Positions 37,720 to 49,321 are shown, counted from the stretch's first letter. The stretch: 64,000 bases of DNA from Candidatus Accumulibacter phosphatis (GCF_012939955.1 NZ_SPMY01000025.1:23591-87590), one strand, 5' to 3'. Numbers and translations are program-made. The notes: generated by a model from the sequence alone, not told the origin.

Positions 37720-38490
37720 CTAAAACCGTGCAAGACCCTTTGACACCTCGCGGAGTTCGGCACGCAAGTCCCTGTAATCAGGAACTATTGCACCAAGGAT
37801 GCGCCAAAACTCCGGGCTGTGGTTCATCTCGCGCAGGTGCGCGAGTTCGTGCGCCACGACGTAGTCGATGACTGTTGGCGGGAAATGAATCAGCCGCCAG
37901 TTGAGGTGAATGCCGCTGCGCAGGCTGCAACTTCCCCAGCGCGTTCGCGCTGACGACAGCGACAGCCGTGGCAGCGTCACGCCGAGCAGCGGCGCGTAGT
38001 GGGCGAGGCGCTCGGCGAACAGCTCGCGGGCCTTTTCGCGCAGTGCTTTCTCGAGCACGCGTGCAGCTTCTGTCGGTGCGCGCAGGCATAGGGTGAGTGT
38101 CGGCTCGGTCGCCTGCAGGTTCCAGACGCCGCGATTGGCGCCGAGCGCGAGACGGATGCGCAGCGGCTTGCCGAGCACTGGTAGCTGCAGCCCGTCAGTG
38201 ATCTGCAGCACTTCGGGCGCTCGCCGCGTGGACCATTCGTCGAGTTTCTCGCCGATCCACTGACCATGCTGCAGGAGCATGCTTTCGACCTCGCGCAGCG
38301 AGGCACGGCGCGGTGCGCCGACGCGCAGGCCGCGGTGGTCGATGGTCAATCCGATGGTGCGCCGGCTGGCCCGGCGCAAGACATAGGCAACCGTGCGCTC
38401 GCCCAGTTCGATGCTGCGGGCTGTTTCCCCAGCGGGTAGCGCAGGCAGTGAAGGCTCGCCGGGAGAGGCCGCGTCAGGCAGCCACGACAT
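37720..38490 (-). CDS. YgjP-like metallopeptidase
   Basis: A 256-residue M48-type zinc metallopeptidase of the YgjP/DUF45 family. The zinc motif is VAHELAHLREMNH (HExxH plus a downstream His), followed by SPEFWRIL. The N-terminal part contains YVLRRASRRTIGLTID and LREVESMLLQHGQWI, typical of the family. Substrate unknown. The start overlaps the end of plsC by 17 bases, and it is the last gene of the glyQ-glyS-gmhB-plsC run. Confidence 0.85.
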   Translation of the reverse strand: MSWLPDAASPGEPSLPALPAGETARSIELGERTVAYVLRRASRRTIGLTIDHRGLRVGAPRRASLREVESMLLQHGQWIGEKLDEWSTRRAPEVLQITDGLQLPVLGKPLRIRLALGANRGVWNLQATEPTLTLCLRAPTEAARVLEKALREKARELFAERLAHYAPLLGVTLPRLSLSSARTRWGSCSLRSGIHLNWRLIHFPPTVIDYVVAHELAHLREMNHSPEFWRILGAIVPDYRDLRAELREVSKGLARF

Positions 38491-39229
38491 CTACGACAGC
38501 GGCAGGCGCCGGGTAGCGGTGCGGCGAGAGGCGGCGCATTTCTTCCTCTATCCAGGCCGCGGCCAGAGTGTTGATCCTGGCCGCCGATTTCTCGGCCGGG
38601 TCGATCGGCGGGCCGATGCTGACGGTGATCAGGCCGGGCTTGATCCGGAAGGCATCCCTTCCCCAGATTTCACCAGCGTTGTGCGCCACCGGTACCACCA
38701 GCGCGCCGGCGCGGACCGCCAGGTGCGCGCCGCCGGGCTTGTAGCGACAGGTTTCGCCGGGCGCGACACGGGTGCCTTCGGGGAAGATCACCACCCAGTA
38801 GCCAGCGGCGAGACGGTCGCCTCCCTGGTCGAAGATCTGCTTGAGAGCGTCCTTGGCGGCGGCACGGTCGATGGAGATCATTTTCAGCGCCGCCAGGCCC
38901 CAGCCAAAGAAAGGCACGCGCAGCAGCTCTTTCTTGAGCACGAAGACCAGCGGCGGAAAAATCTCCTGCAGGCCGACCGTCTCCCACGCCGCCTGGTGTT
39001 TGGCGAGGACGATCGATGGCCTGGCGGGAATGTTTTCGCGCCCGATGACCTGGTAGCGAATGCCCAGAACGTGGCGCGAGAGGGCCATGAAGCCGCTTCG
39101 CCAGAAGGCGATGATCGCGTAGCGCGCAGTGATCGGCAAGGCGATGGCCAGCGTGACGAGCACTCCGAAAGGGATCGTCCACAGGCTGACCAGGAGCAGG
39201 AACAGCGCCGAACGGATAACGATCATCAC
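38474..39229 (-). CDS. plsC: 1-acyl-sn-glycerol-3-phosphate acyltransferase
   Basis: A 251-residue membrane enzyme that adds the second acyl chain to make phosphatidic acid. An N-terminal membrane helix is followed by the active-site motif KHQAAWET (an HX4E form, common in betaproteobacterial PlsC) and by FPEGTR. The ATG overlaps the gmhB stop by 4 bases, so the two are coupled. Confidence 0.92.
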   Translation of the reverse strand: MMIVIRSALFLLLVSLWTIPFGVLVTLAIALPITARYAIIAFWRSGFMALSRHVLGIRYQVIGRENIPARPSIVLAKHQAAWETVGLQEIFPPLVFVLKKELLRVPFFGWGLAALKMISIDRAAAKDALKQIFDQGGDRLAAGYWVVIFPEGTRVAPGETCRYKPGGAHLAVRAGALVVPVAHNAGEIWGRDAFRIKPGLITVSIGPPIDPAEKSAARINTLAAAWIEEEMRRLSPHRYPAPAAVVDVVAA

Positions 39230-39765
39230 GAGGAGAGCAGAATATGCTCGGTGGCCGCCGCGAGATCGGGGAAGACCAGCGTTCCGTCCGGCAGGCCACC
39301 GGCCTCGACCGTCTGCGCGCCCAGGCCGGTCAGGACCAACAGCGGCTGGGCGCCGACGGCCGCTGCGGCGAGCAGGTCGCGCAGGGTATCGCCGACCGCC
39401 GGGACGCCGCTCAGATCGACATTGAAGCAGTCGGCAATACGCTCATACATGCCGGGCTTCGGTTTGCGGCAGGCGCAATGCGCGTCGACCGAATGCGGGC
39501 AATAGAAAATGGCGTCGATGCGGCCGCCGCAGCTCTGCAGCGCGCGGCACATCTTGTCGTGGATGGCGTTCAGCGTATCCATGTCGAACAGCCCGCGACC
39601 GACGCCCGACTGATTGGTCGCCAGGACCACCTTGTAGCCGGCCTGATTGAGGCGGGCGATGGCTTCCAGGCTGCCGGGGATCGGCCGCCATTCGGCCGGT
39701 GACTTGATGAACTGCTTCGAGTCGTAGTTGATGACACCGTCGCGGTCGAGGATGACGAGTTTCAT
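39226..39765 (-). CDS. gmhB: D-glycero-beta-D-manno-heptose-1,7-bisphosphate 7-phosphatase
   Basis: A 179-residue HAD-family phosphatase of the ADP-heptose (LPS core) pathway. It shows the catalytic LDRDGVIN motif, LATNQSGVGRG, the zinc-binding CPHSVDAHCACRKPKPGM and VGDTLRDL. Its start overlaps the glyS stop by 4 bases (ATGA). The order glyQ-glyS-gmhB-plsC is common in betaproteobacteria. Confidence 0.95.
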   Translation of the reverse strand: MKLVILDRDGVINYDSKQFIKSPAEWRPIPGSLEAIARLNQAGYKVVLATNQSGVGRGLFDMDTLNAIHDKMCRALQSCGGRIDAIFYCPHSVDAHCACRKPKPGMYERIADCFNVDLSGVPAVGDTLRDLLAAAAVGAQPLLVLTGLGAQTVEAGGLPDGTLVFPDLAAATEHILLSS

Positions 39766-41834
39766 ACGGCCAGCTTGGCGATGTCGGCGACCGCGTTGAA
39801 CTGCTCGAAGAGCGCTTTCAGGAGGCCCAGACGGTTACCGCGCAGCGCGGGGTCGGGAACATTGACCATCACTTCGGCGAAGAAACGGTCCACCTCGGCG
39901 CGTACCGAAGCCAGTACTTTCAGCGCCTCGGCGTAGTCCTCGTTGGCGACGTGCGACTTGACCAGCGGGGCGATCAGGCGCACGCGCTCGAAGAGCGCTT
40001 TCTCGGCGTCTTCCTCGAGCAGCGCGACGTCCGCTTCGGGCAGGTTCGCATCGGCCTTCTTCAGGATGTTGCCGATGCGCTTGTTGGCCGCGGCCAGTGC
40101 CAGCGATTCGGGCAGCTGCTGGAACTCGCGTACCGCTGCCAGGCGGGCGGGAACCCGGTCGATGCGGGTCGGTTGTTGCGCCAGCACCGCTTCGATGACG
40201 TCGATCGAGTAGCCGGCGTCTCTGAGCGTGCCGCGCAGACGGTCGAGCATGAAGACCAGCAGCGGCTGGGTGACCGGTTCGAGCTGAATGCCCTGCGCCT
40301 GCAGTGCCTGCGCGGCGGTCTCGATCAACTCCGCCAGGTCGAGCGGCAGCGGCGTTTCCATCAGGATGCGCAGCACTCCGAGAGCGGCGCGGCGCAGGCC
40401 GAAAGGATCCTTGTCGCCGGTCGGCAGTTGCCCGATGCCGAAAAAGCCGACCAGGGCGTCGAGTTTGTCGGCCAGCGCAGCGGCACAGGCGATGCTGCCC
40501 TGGGGCAGGGCGTCGCCGGCAAAGCGCGGCCGGTAGTGCTGCTCGACGGCGTCGGCAAATTCCGGCGAATTGCCTTCGTGGAGCAGGTAGTAGCGGCCCA
40601 TGATTCCCTGCAGTTCGGGGAACTCGCCGACCATGTCGGTCAGCAGGTCGACCTTGGCCAGCAGGCCGACACTTTCGGCGATGTTGCCGTCGGCGCCGAG
40701 CTTTTCGGCAATGTTGCGCGCGCTACGGCCGAGGCGCTGTGCGCGGTCGCCCTGCGAGCCGAGCTTGTTGTGATAGACGACGGCGCCAAGACGCATGGCG
40801 CGGGTGGTGAAGCCGTTTTTGCGATCCTGGTTGTAGAAGAAGCGTGCATCGGCCAGGCGCGGGCGAACGACGCGTTCGTTACCGCTGATGATCGCGCCGG
40901 GATCGTCAACCTGCATGTTGGAGACGATCAGGAAGCGGTTGAGCAGCTTGCCGCTGCTATCGAGCAGCGGGAAGTACTTCTGGTTCTGCTGCATGGTCAG
41001 GATCAGGCATTCCTGCGGCACTTCGAGGTATTCGGCCTCGAACTGGCCGGCATAGACGACCGGCCATTCGACCAGTGCCGTCACCTCGTCAAGCAGGCCG
41101 TCGGCGGGGTTGAGGCGCGCATCGAGGCGCTTGGCGGCCGTGTCGAGCTGGGCGGCGACCGCGGCACGCCGTTCGGCAAAGGAGGCGATGACCTTGCCGG
41201 CAGCGAGCTTGTCGGTGTACGCGGCCGCGTTGTCGATAACGATTTCGCCGGAGGACAGGAAGCGGTGGCCGAGAGTTAGCCGGTCGCTGCGCAGGCCGAG
41301 CACTTCGCCGGCGATGATATGCTCGCCGTGCAAGAGGATCAGGCTGTGCACCGGGCGAACGAACTGGTGCTCCGAGTCGCCCCAGCGCATGACTTTCGGA
41401 ATCGGCAGTTTTTTCAGCGTTTGCGCGACGATTTCGGCGAGGTAGGCGGCGAGTGTCTCGCCTTTCTTCTCGATGCGGGCGACAAAGTACTCGCTCTTGC
41501 CGTCAGCCGCCTTGTGCAGTTGCTCGAAGCTGACGCCGGCCGAACGCATGAAGCCTTCGAGCGCTTTCGTCGGCTTGCCGGTCGCGTCGAGCGCGCTGCC
41601 CAGCGCGGGGCCCTTGCGTTCGAGGATGCGGTCGGGCTGGCGGGCGGCGACGCCGGTGATCGACAGGGCCAGTCGGCGCGGCGTGGCATAGGGCGTGCAT
41701 ACGCTGTCGTCGGCGGTGAACTGCTGCGCCTTCAGGGCCGCAAAAACGCTGTCCGCGAAAGCCTCGGAGAGCTGGCGCAGCGATTTCGGGGGCAGCTCTT
41801 CGCTGCGCAGCTCGATCAGGACGGTATCGTTCAT
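39762..41834 (-). CDS. glyS: Glycyl-tRNA synthetase beta subunit
   Basis: The 690-residue beta subunit of the bacterial alpha2-beta2 glycyl-tRNA synthetase, responsible mainly for tRNA recognition. It begins MNDTVLIELRSEELPPKSL, contains the conserved MRWGDSEHQFVRP and EAEYLEVPQE, and ends in a DALR-type domain. The ATG at 41834 is the family start; a longer in-frame start (41945) would run into glyQ. glyQ ends two bases upstream. Confidence 0.96.
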   Translation of the reverse strand: MNDTVLIELRSEELPPKSLRQLSEAFADSVFAALKAQQFTADDSVCTPYATPRRLALSITGVAARQPDRILERKGPALGSALDATGKPTKALEGFMRSAGVSFEQLHKAADGKSEYFVARIEKKGETLAAYLAEIVAQTLKKLPIPKVMRWGDSEHQFVRPVHSLILLHGEHIIAGEVLGLRSDRLTLGHRFLSSGEIVIDNAAAYTDKLAAGKVIASFAERRAAVAAQLDTAAKRLDARLNPADGLLDEVTALVEWPVVYAGQFEAEYLEVPQECLILTMQQNQKYFPLLDSSGKLLNRFLIVSNMQVDDPGAIISGNERVVRPRLADARFFYNQDRKNGFTTRAMRLGAVVYHNKLGSQGDRAQRLGRSARNIAEKLGADGNIAESVGLLAKVDLLTDMVGEFPELQGIMGRYYLLHEGNSPEFADAVEQHYRPRFAGDALPQGSIACAAALADKLDALVGFFGIGQLPTGDKDPFGLRRAALGVLRILMETPLPLDLAELIETAAQALQAQGIQLEPVTQPLLVFMLDRLRGTLRDAGYSIDVIEAVLAQQPTRIDRVPARLAAVREFQQLPESLALAAANKRIGNILKKADANLPEADVALLEEDAEKALFERVRLIAPLVKSHVANEDYAEALKVLASVRAEVDRFFAEVMVNVPDPALRGNRLGLLKALFEQFNAVADIAKLAV

Positions 41835-41835
41835 T

Positions 41836-42741
41836 TCATTGCCCCTCGCGGCCGGTAGTCGTCTTGCACATTGGGAAACCGAGGGCCTGGCGGGAATCAA
41901 GGTAAGCCTGCGCAACTTCGCGGGCCAGCGCGCGCACACGGCCAATGTAGGCCGCGCGTTCGGTGACCGAGATGGCGCCGCGCGCGTCGAGCAGGTTGAA
42001 GACGTGCGAGCACTTCATCACCATTTCGTAGCCGGGCAGCGCCAGACCGGCAGCGATCAGGCGGCGGGCTTCTGATTCGTGCTCGCTGAAGTGTCGGAAG
42101 AGCATTTCGACATTGGCCTGCTCGAAGTTGTACTTCGACTGCTCGACTTCGTTCTGGTGGAAGACGTCGCCGTAGGTCACCCGGTAGCCCGGTCCTTCGG
42201 CCCACACCAGATCGAAGACATTCTCCACCCCTTGCAGGTACATGGCCAGGCGCTCGATGCCGTAGGTGATCTCGCCGAGTACCGGCTTGCAGGACAGCGA
42301 ACCGACTTCCTGAAAATAGGTGAACTGAGTGACTTCCATGCCGTCCAGCCACACTTCCCAGCCGAGTCCCCAGGCACCCAGCGTCGGGCTTTCCCAGTCA
42401 TCTTCGACGAAGCGGATATCGTGTGCCGAGGTATCGATGCCGAGCGCGCGCAGCGACTCGAGGTAGAGATCCTGGATGTTGTCCGGTGAGGGCTTGAGGA
42501 CCACCTGATACTGGTAGTAATGCTGCAAACGGTTGGGGTTCTCTCCGTAGCGACCGTCCTTCGGGCGGCGCGACGGCTGCACGTAGGCAGCGCTCCACGG
42601 CTCCGGGCCTATGGCGCGCAGGAAGGTCGCGGTGTGGAAGGTGCCGGCACCGACTTCGATGTCGTAGGGTTGCAGCAGCACACAGCCCTGTTGGTTCCAG
42701 AAATTCTGGAGACGCAAAATGACTTCCTGGAACGTAGGCAT
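41836..42741 (-). CDS. glyQ: Glycyl-tRNA synthetase alpha subunit
   Basis: The 301-residue catalytic subunit of glycyl-tRNA synthetase, with the class II motifs ([58 protein letters not shown]). The ATG at 42741 ([15 protein letters not shown]) is the normal start. It is the first gene of the operon that continues with glyS, gmhB, plsC and the YgjP-like gene. Confidence 0.96.
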   Translation of the reverse strand: MPTFQEVILRLQNFWNQQGCVLLQPYDIEVGAGTFHTATFLRAIGPEPWSAAYVQPSRRPKDGRYGENPNRLQHYYQYQVVLKPSPDNIQDLYLESLRALGIDTSAHDIRFVEDDWESPTLGAWGLGWEVWLDGMEVTQFTYFQEVGSLSCKPVLGEITYGIERLAMYLQGVENVFDLVWAEGPGYRVTYGDVFHQNEVEQSKYNFEQANVEMLFRHFSEHESEARRLIAAGLALPGYEMVMKCSHVFNLLDARGAISVTERAAYIGRVRALAREVAQAYLDSRQALGFPMCKTTTGREGQ

Positions 42742-42907
42742 GGGAGAGTTTCTGCACAGACGAAAAGGGGGGATTTTACTTGGTTTCTGCCCGGACAAGA
42801 ATCGCTTTTGGCGCCAGACTCCCCTGCTGGCGGCCACGCAGGCCAGCGTCCATGCCGGCCGGCGGCACTGCCGAGGCGCCGGCCGGGCCCCCGGCGGTGG
42901 AGCTAAA

Positions 42908-43657
42908 TCATTCCGCTGCGCAGAAGCGCGGCTGCGTGACCCATCCGCGTGGCCGCGTGGCCAGGCTCGCCTGATACGCCGCGAGGGCGACCAGTTGCGC
43001 ATTGTCGTATTTTGCGATCAGCCGGACCATGTCCGGATGCGCATTGCCGCGCTTGCCGGCGCGGATATCGGCCAGTTGGCGCAGCAGATAGGCGTAATGT
43101 TGCCCGGCGAGGACCGGATAGAATTTCTCCTGCACGCCGTCACCGCTGAGGCCATGGCATAGGCTGCATTCCTTTTCGAAAAGCCGCTTGCCGCGAGCAA
43201 TCTGCTCGGCCGCATCCGGGGCTTCGTACTGGCCCGCGCCGCGAGGGATGCAGAGTGTCTCGATATAGGTTGCGACATCGGCGAGTGCCTGTGCGTCGGG
43301 CAGCTCGATGGCGAAGGGATACATCACCGGGTTGTCGCGGACGCCGGCACGAATATCGGCCAATTGCTTGATCAGCACCGTGCGGTGCTGACCGGCCAAC
43401 TGCGGGATGCCGCCGTCGGGATTGCCGCCACCGCTCGGCAGGTGGCAGGCTGCGCAGTAAGTTTGGTAGGTGTCCTCGCCGGCCTTGGCGTCGCCCATCA
43501 ATGTCAGGGCCGCAGTCTTCTCGGGGTAAGCGGCGTTCCATGGCGAGTTCGGGCGCATGCTGCTGGCGCTGCTTGCGGCTTCCGGCGCGGCCAGAGCGAA
43601 GGGGGAAAACACGGTTAAAGTCAGAGATACGGCAACAATCAGTTCTTTGAACATCAT
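42908..43657 (-). CDS. Diheme c-type cytochrome (c4-like)
   Basis: A 249-residue periplasmic cytochrome with a signal peptide ([20 protein letters not shown]) and two haem motifs, CAACH and CSLCH. Each is followed by the c4-type elements [19 protein letters not shown] and [19 protein letters not shown]. The near-duplicate halves show an internal duplication. Met ligands are provided by PVMYPFA and HPDMVRL. Such proteins carry electrons to terminal oxidases or reductases. The next upstream region contains a small inverted-repeat element. Confidence 0.9.
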   Translation of the reverse strand: MMFKELIVAVSLTLTVFSPFALAAPEAASSASSMRPNSPWNAAYPEKTAALTLMGDAKAGEDTYQTYCAACHLPSGGGNPDGGIPQLAGQHRTVLIKQLADIRAGVRDNPVMYPFAIELPDAQALADVATYIETLCIPRGAGQYEAPDAAEQIARGKRLFEKECSLCHGLSGDGVQEKFYPVLAGQHYAYLLRQLADIRAGKRGNAHPDMVRLIAKYDNAQLVALAAYQASLATRPRGWVTQPRFCAAE

Positions 43658-43791
43658 TGCTCCCTCCGTGAAAACTGCCTCTGTTTCCGATTGGGATTTG
43701 CACTTCTTTTTACAGCATCGCTGGCGCCATGTAAACGAGATTCATTGTCAAGCAGAGAATGCGTCCGGGATGCCGGCGCACGCTTTTATCA

Positions 43792-43918
43792 ATCTGCGAA
43801 ATCTGCGAAATCTGCGGATAAACCAGCCGCCAAAAAAACGCGCGTCGCGCCGCCGCTGCCAACAAGCACATGGCCTTGCTCATCACGACCGGGAAAAGTC
43901 CTTCAATATCCGCAGATT
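43792..43918. repeat. Tandem 9-mer and flanking 12-bp inverted repeat
   Basis: AATCTGCGA is repeated three times (the third as AATCTGCGG) at 43792-43818. The last copy, as AATCTGCGGATA (43810-43821), has an exact inverted partner TATCCGCAGATT at 43907-43918. The element lies between the lnt 3' end and the cytochrome gene. Its type is unknown. Confidence 0.7.
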
Positions 43919-43945
43919 TCCACAGATTACTACATGCCGACGCGT

Positions 43946-45525
43946 TCAGCGCGCGTGCCGGTTGCTCGTTCTTGTTGCCGGAAGCTTGCGTCGGCCGAGC
44001 AGTGCCAGCAGTCCGGTCAGCAGCGCTGCCAGGGTTATTGCCGGCCAGTTGCCGAAGCGCACGAAGGGGGTCGCGCCGGCGTAGCCTGCACTTTGTCGAC
44101 CAATGCTCCGCGCGTGAAGGGAGGCAGGGCCGAGCGCACGCGGCCATCGACATCGACGATCGCGGTCATGCCGGTGTTCGTCGCGCGCAGCATCATGCGG
44201 CCGCTTTCCAGGGCACGCATCTGGGCAATCTGCAGGTGTTGTGCCGGCGCCAGCGAGTCACCGAACCAGGCCACATTGGAGATGTTGACCAGGAGCGTCG
44301 CCGCTGGCAGTGCGCCGATGATCTCCTCGCCGAAGGCGTCTTCGTAGCAGATGTTTACGGCCACCTTCTGTCCCGCCAGCTGCAAGGGGGGCTGTTGCGC
44401 TGCACCCGCCGTGAAGTTGGACATCGGGATATTGGCCATGGCCATGAACCAGGCAAAGCCTGGTGGGACGAACTCGCCGAAGGGCACCAGATGCACTTTC
44501 CTGTAGCGCTGTGACGGCGTCGCGCCAAGACTTACCGCGGCATTGAAATATTGCCGGCCCTCGGCGACCGCGATGCCCAGCAGCAACTCGCCTTGCTGGC
44601 GCAAAGCCAGCTTGCGCAGTTCTTCGACATACTCGGCGGGAATCTGGTCAAGAAAAGCGGGCAGGGCGGTCTCCGGCAGGATCGTCAGTTGCGCGGGGTT
44701 TTCCTGCGCCAGCTGGTAGTAGACGCGCAGCGAATCGGCGAAGCGCTCGGGACGCCACTTGATCTCCTGCGCAACATTGCCCTGCAGCAGCGCCACTGAC
44801 AGTGCTTCGCCGCTGGCCTGCGTCCAGCGCACTTCACGCAGCAAGGCGCCGGTGCCGAGGAGCAGCGCGAGAGTCAGCAAAGGCAGGGCCGGCCAGCGAC
44901 GTCCCTGGTCGGCGCGACATTGCTCTGCCGAGCGCAGGGCGCAGCGCAGCAGCTCGCCGAGCAACGCGCCGGCGAGCGCCGCCGAAAGCGTCACTCCATA
45001 GACGCCGACAATTGGCGCAAAGCCGGCGAGCGGGCTCGGCGGGACCTGCGCGTAGCCCGCGGCGAGCCAGGGAAAGCCGCTGAACACCCATGAGCGCAGC
45101 CACTCGGCCAGCGTCCACAGGCTGGCGAAAAGCAGCACCCGCGGCAGCCAGCCGGCGGCAGCGAAGCGCACGTAGAGCGCTCCGGCGAGCGCCGGGAACA
45201 TGGTCAGCACCAGGCAGAAAAGAAGCGTCGCCAGGCCCGCCAGCCACGCCGGCATGCCGCCGAAGACGCTGAGGCTGACATAGACCCAGCTCACGCCGGC
45301 CAGGAACAGGCCGAAAGCGAAGGTCGCGCCGAGCAGGGCGCCACGGCGCGCGCTGCGCATGCCATCGGCCTCGGCGCAGAGCAGGCCGAAAAGGGCACCG
45401 AGGCTCAGCCAGTTGACCGGAAACCAGCCGAAGGGCGCAAAAGCGAAGACTCCCGCGGCGCCGATCAGCAGGGCTGTCAGGAGCCGCCAGCGCAAGGGTC
45501 TGTTAGGCAGGGATGTCGTCGGCAT
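43946..45525 (-). CDS. lnt: Apolipoprotein N-acyltransferase Lnt, with a frameshift near the 3' end
   Basis: An inner-membrane enzyme that adds the third acyl chain to lipoproteins. Several N-terminal transmembrane helices precede the nitrilase-fold domain with the Glu-Lys-Cys triad in TILPETALPAF, RKVHLVPFGEF and VNICYEDAFGEE. As given, the frame ends early at 44035. Adding one G near 44087 (GTGCAGG to GTGCAGGG) restores VQGYAGATPFVRFGNWPAIT and a last helix (LTGLLALLGRRK), giving 526 residues, a normal Lnt length. Its start overlaps the corC stop by 23 bases. Confidence 0.9.
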
Positions 45526-46345
45526 TCAGGGGTGCGGAAACGAGCAGGGTGTAGATGCGGCGAGTGTCCGCCCGCAAGACCTGGAAGCTGGTGTCGTCGA
45601 TGGCGATGCTTTCGTTGCAGGCCGGCACCCGCCCCAGTTGGCGCAGGATCAGGCCGCCGACGGTAGCGCTTCGTCCGTCACCCAGGGCGGTTCCGAAGGC
45701 TTCGTTGAAGTCGTCCACCGCGGTGTGCGCCTTGACCCGGTAGAGGCCGCTTTGATCGAGCTGGATGTCTGCATCCTCGGCGTCGAAATCGTATTCGTCC
45801 TCGATTTCGCCGACGATTTGCTCGAGCACGTCCTCGATGGTTATCAGGCCGGTGACACCTGCGTATTCGTCGATCACCACCGCCATGTGGTTGCGCGAGA
45901 TGCGGAATTCGCGCAGCAAACCGTCCAGGCGCTTGAACTCCGGAATGAAGATCGCCGGCCGCAGCCAGTCGCGCAGCCTGAAATCATCCTCACGCTGTAC
46001 GCGCAGCAGATCCTTGGCCAACAGGATGCCGATTACATGGTCACGATTGCCCTCGATGACCGGAAAACGCGAGTGCGCCGTACGATTGACCTGGGCGATG
46101 ATCGTTTCCAGCGAATCCTCGGCATCGATGACTTCCATCAGCTGGCGTGGCACCATGACTTCCCGCGCAGTGACTTCCGAAGCGGCCAGGGCGCCTTCAG
46201 TAATACTCAGCGCGTCGGCATCGAACAGCTTGCGCTGGTGTGCCGACTGCAGCAGTTTCATGAGTTGTTCGCGATCTTCAGGTTCGCGCACGAGAAGTGA
46301 GGAAAGGCGTTCGAGCCAGCCCGGGGTGCCGCTACTGGGGGTCAT
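45503..46345 (-). CDS. corC: CorC/HlyC-type CBS-domain protein
   Basis: A 280-residue cytoplasmic protein with two CBS domains (VMVPRQLMEVIDAEDSLET and DEYAGVTGLITIEDVLEQIV) and a C-terminal CorC_HlyC domain (LDQSGLYRVKAHTAVDDFNE). It is linked to magnesium/cobalt efflux and appears in the conserved miaB-phoH-ybeY-corC-lnt order. No transmembrane segment is seen. Confidence 0.93.
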   Translation of the reverse strand: MTPSSGTPGWLERLSSLLVREPEDREQLMKLLQSAHQRKLFDADALSITEGALAASEVTAREVMVPRQLMEVIDAEDSLETIIAQVNRTAHSRFPVIEGNRDHVIGILLAKDLLRVQREDDFRLRDWLRPAIFIPEFKRLDGLLREFRISRNHMAVVIDEYAGVTGLITIEDVLEQIVGEIEDEYDFDAEDADIQLDQSGLYRVKAHTAVDDFNEAFGTALGDGRSATVGGLILRQLGRVPACNESIAIDDTSFQVLRADTRRIYTLLVSAPLNADDIPA

Positions 46346-46358
46346 AAGCTGATCTTTA

Positions 46359-46428
46359 AGGACTGAGGCGATAGCGGCGATGGCCTGGACGCTGCCAGGG
46401 CTGCCGCGCCGCTATCGCCTCAGTCCTC
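46359..46428. repeat. Perfect 21-bp inverted repeat between ybeY and corC
   Basis: Arms AGGACTGAGGCGATAGCGGCG (46359-46379) and its exact complement (46408-46428) flank 28 bases that contain a smaller CCTGG...CCAGG hairpin. The ybeY stop codon lies inside the right arm. A stem this long within an operon could attenuate corC-lnt transcription or protect the upstream message. There is no U-tract for simple termination. Confidence 0.75.
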
Positions 46429-46870
46429 GCTGCCGTAAGGATCCGGATAGCCGAGGTCAGCCAGGATGCTGCGTTCGAGATCCTCCATCGCGCTCGCCTG
46501 TTCCTCGCTTTCTTCATGATCGTGGCCTTGCAGATGCAGCATGCCATGCACGACCAGGTGCGCGTAGTGTGCGTCCAGCGATTTGTCCTGTTCGGCGGCC
46601 TCGCGGGCGACGACCGGCACACAGAGGACCAGGTCACCACAGAGCTGTGGTTCCAGCGCGTACGGAAAAGAGAGGACATTGGTCGCGTCCTCCTGGCTGC
46701 GGTACTCGCGGTTCAGCCGTCGCCCCTCATCGGCAGCGACGAAACGCACGGTCACCCGCCCGTCCTGGTTCCCGCTCTCGGCCAGTGCCGCGCGTGCCCA
46801 GGCGCGGACGCGCGGCTTTTTCGGCAGGTCCTGGCGGTCGCAGGCGTACTGGACTTCAACTTCGAGCAGC

Positions 46871-46887
<17 letters not shown>
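46420..46887 (-). CDS. ybeY: Endoribonuclease YbeY
   Basis: A 155-residue zinc metalloprotein involved in 16S rRNA 3' maturation and ribosome quality control. The zinc motif is [17 protein letters not shown] (HGxxHLxGxDH). It starts with the [13 protein letters not shown] strand and follows phoH, whose stop overlaps the start by 17 bases. Confidence 0.95.
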
Positions 46888-47898
<1,011 letters not shown>

Positions 47899-47902
<4 letters not shown>

Positions 47903-49278
47903 GCCACTTCTCCCGCAGTTTGCTTGGCCATCTCACCCCGCAGGGAGTGCGGCAGAGCGGCGCTGATGCGCACATCGACGAAGCGATCGAGCCACTGCGT
48001 GGCGTCGCCAGAATCGCTGGCGAAATTGACGACGCGGTTATTGTCGGTGCGCCCGGCCAGCTCGCTCTTGTCTTTTCTCGACAACCCTTCGACGAGTACC
48101 CGTTGCACGCTGCCGACCATGGCCAGCGACACTTCCTGCGCCAGTCCGTCGATGCGCTGCTGCAGGCGCTGCAGACGTTCGAGTTTCACCGCTGCCGGCG
48201 TGTCGTCGGTCAGGTCGGCCGCCGGAGTGCCTGGTCGTGCGCTGTAGATGAAGGAGAACGAAGCGTCGAAACCGACATCGTCGATCAGCTTCATCGTCTT
48301 CTCGAAGTCCTCGGCGGTCTCGCCGGGGAAACCGACGATGAAGTCGGAGGACAGGGACAGATCGGGGCGCGCCGCGCGCAGTTTGCGCACCAGGCTCTTG
48401 TACTCGAGCGCGGTGTAGCCGCGCTTCATTGCCGCCAGTACGCGGTCGGAGCCGGACTGCACCGGCAGATGCAGATGCGAAACCAGTTTCGGCACGCTGG
48501 CATAGACCTCGATCAGTCGTTGCGTCACTTCACGCGGATGCGAAGTCGTGTAGCGGATGCGTTCGATGCCCGGGATCTCGGCGATGTATTCGATCAACAG
48601 CGCCAGGTCGGCCGTTTCCTCGCCGGGCTGGGCCTGGCCCTTGCCGCTCATCGCACCGCGGTAGGCATTGACGTTCTGGCCGAGCAGGGTCACTTCCTTG
48701 ACCCCCTGTTCTGCCAGGCCGGCGACTTCGGTCAACACGTCATCGAAGGGCCGCGAGACCTCATCACCACGGGTGTAGGGAACGATGCAGAAGGAACAGA
48801 ATTTGCTGCAACCCTCCATGATCGAGACGAAAGCGGTCGCGCCGGCGACGGTCGCCGGCGGCAAATTGTCGAACTTCTCGATTTCGGGAAAGGAAATGTC
48901 GACCTGCGACTTGCCCAGGCGTCGCCGCTCGGCGATCAATTGCGGCAGGCGATGCAGGGTTTGCGGTCCGAAGACCACGTCCACGTAGGGCGCGCGGGCG
49001 ACGATCGCCGCTCCTTCCTGGCTGGCGACGCAACCGCCGACGCCAATTACCAGGTCGGGATTGGCGCGCTTCAGCAGGCGTACCCGGCCGAGGTCGTGAA
49101 AAACCCGCTCCTGCGCCTTCTCGCGCACCGAGCAGGTATTGAAGAGAATGATGTCGGCGTCTTCGGGGGTGTCGGTCTTGACGATTTCTTCCGATGCAGC
49201 GAGTACGTCGGCCATCTTGTCCGAGTCGTACTCGTTCATCTGGCACCCGAAGGTGCGGATGAACAGTTTTTTTGGCAT
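47899..49278 (-). CDS. miaB: tRNA-2-methylthio-N6-dimethylallyladenosine synthase
   Basis: A 459-residue radical-SAM methylthiotransferase that modifies A37 of tRNAs decoding UNN codons. Auxiliary-cluster cysteines occur in [22 protein letters not shown] and [10 protein letters not shown]; the radical-SAM cluster is [17 protein letters not shown]-terminal TRAM domain follows. It is the first gene of the miaB-phoH-ybeY-corC-lnt operon. Confidence 0.97.
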
Positions 49279-49321
49279 GTTTTACTTGTGTGAATGAGGT
49301 GGCTGGGGTGGCTGCGGTGAC

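Noticed and set aside
39951..41279. Plus-strand frame of 442 codons opposite glyS
   Set aside because: Antisense to an essential, motif-complete gene; composition is typical of a shadow frame.
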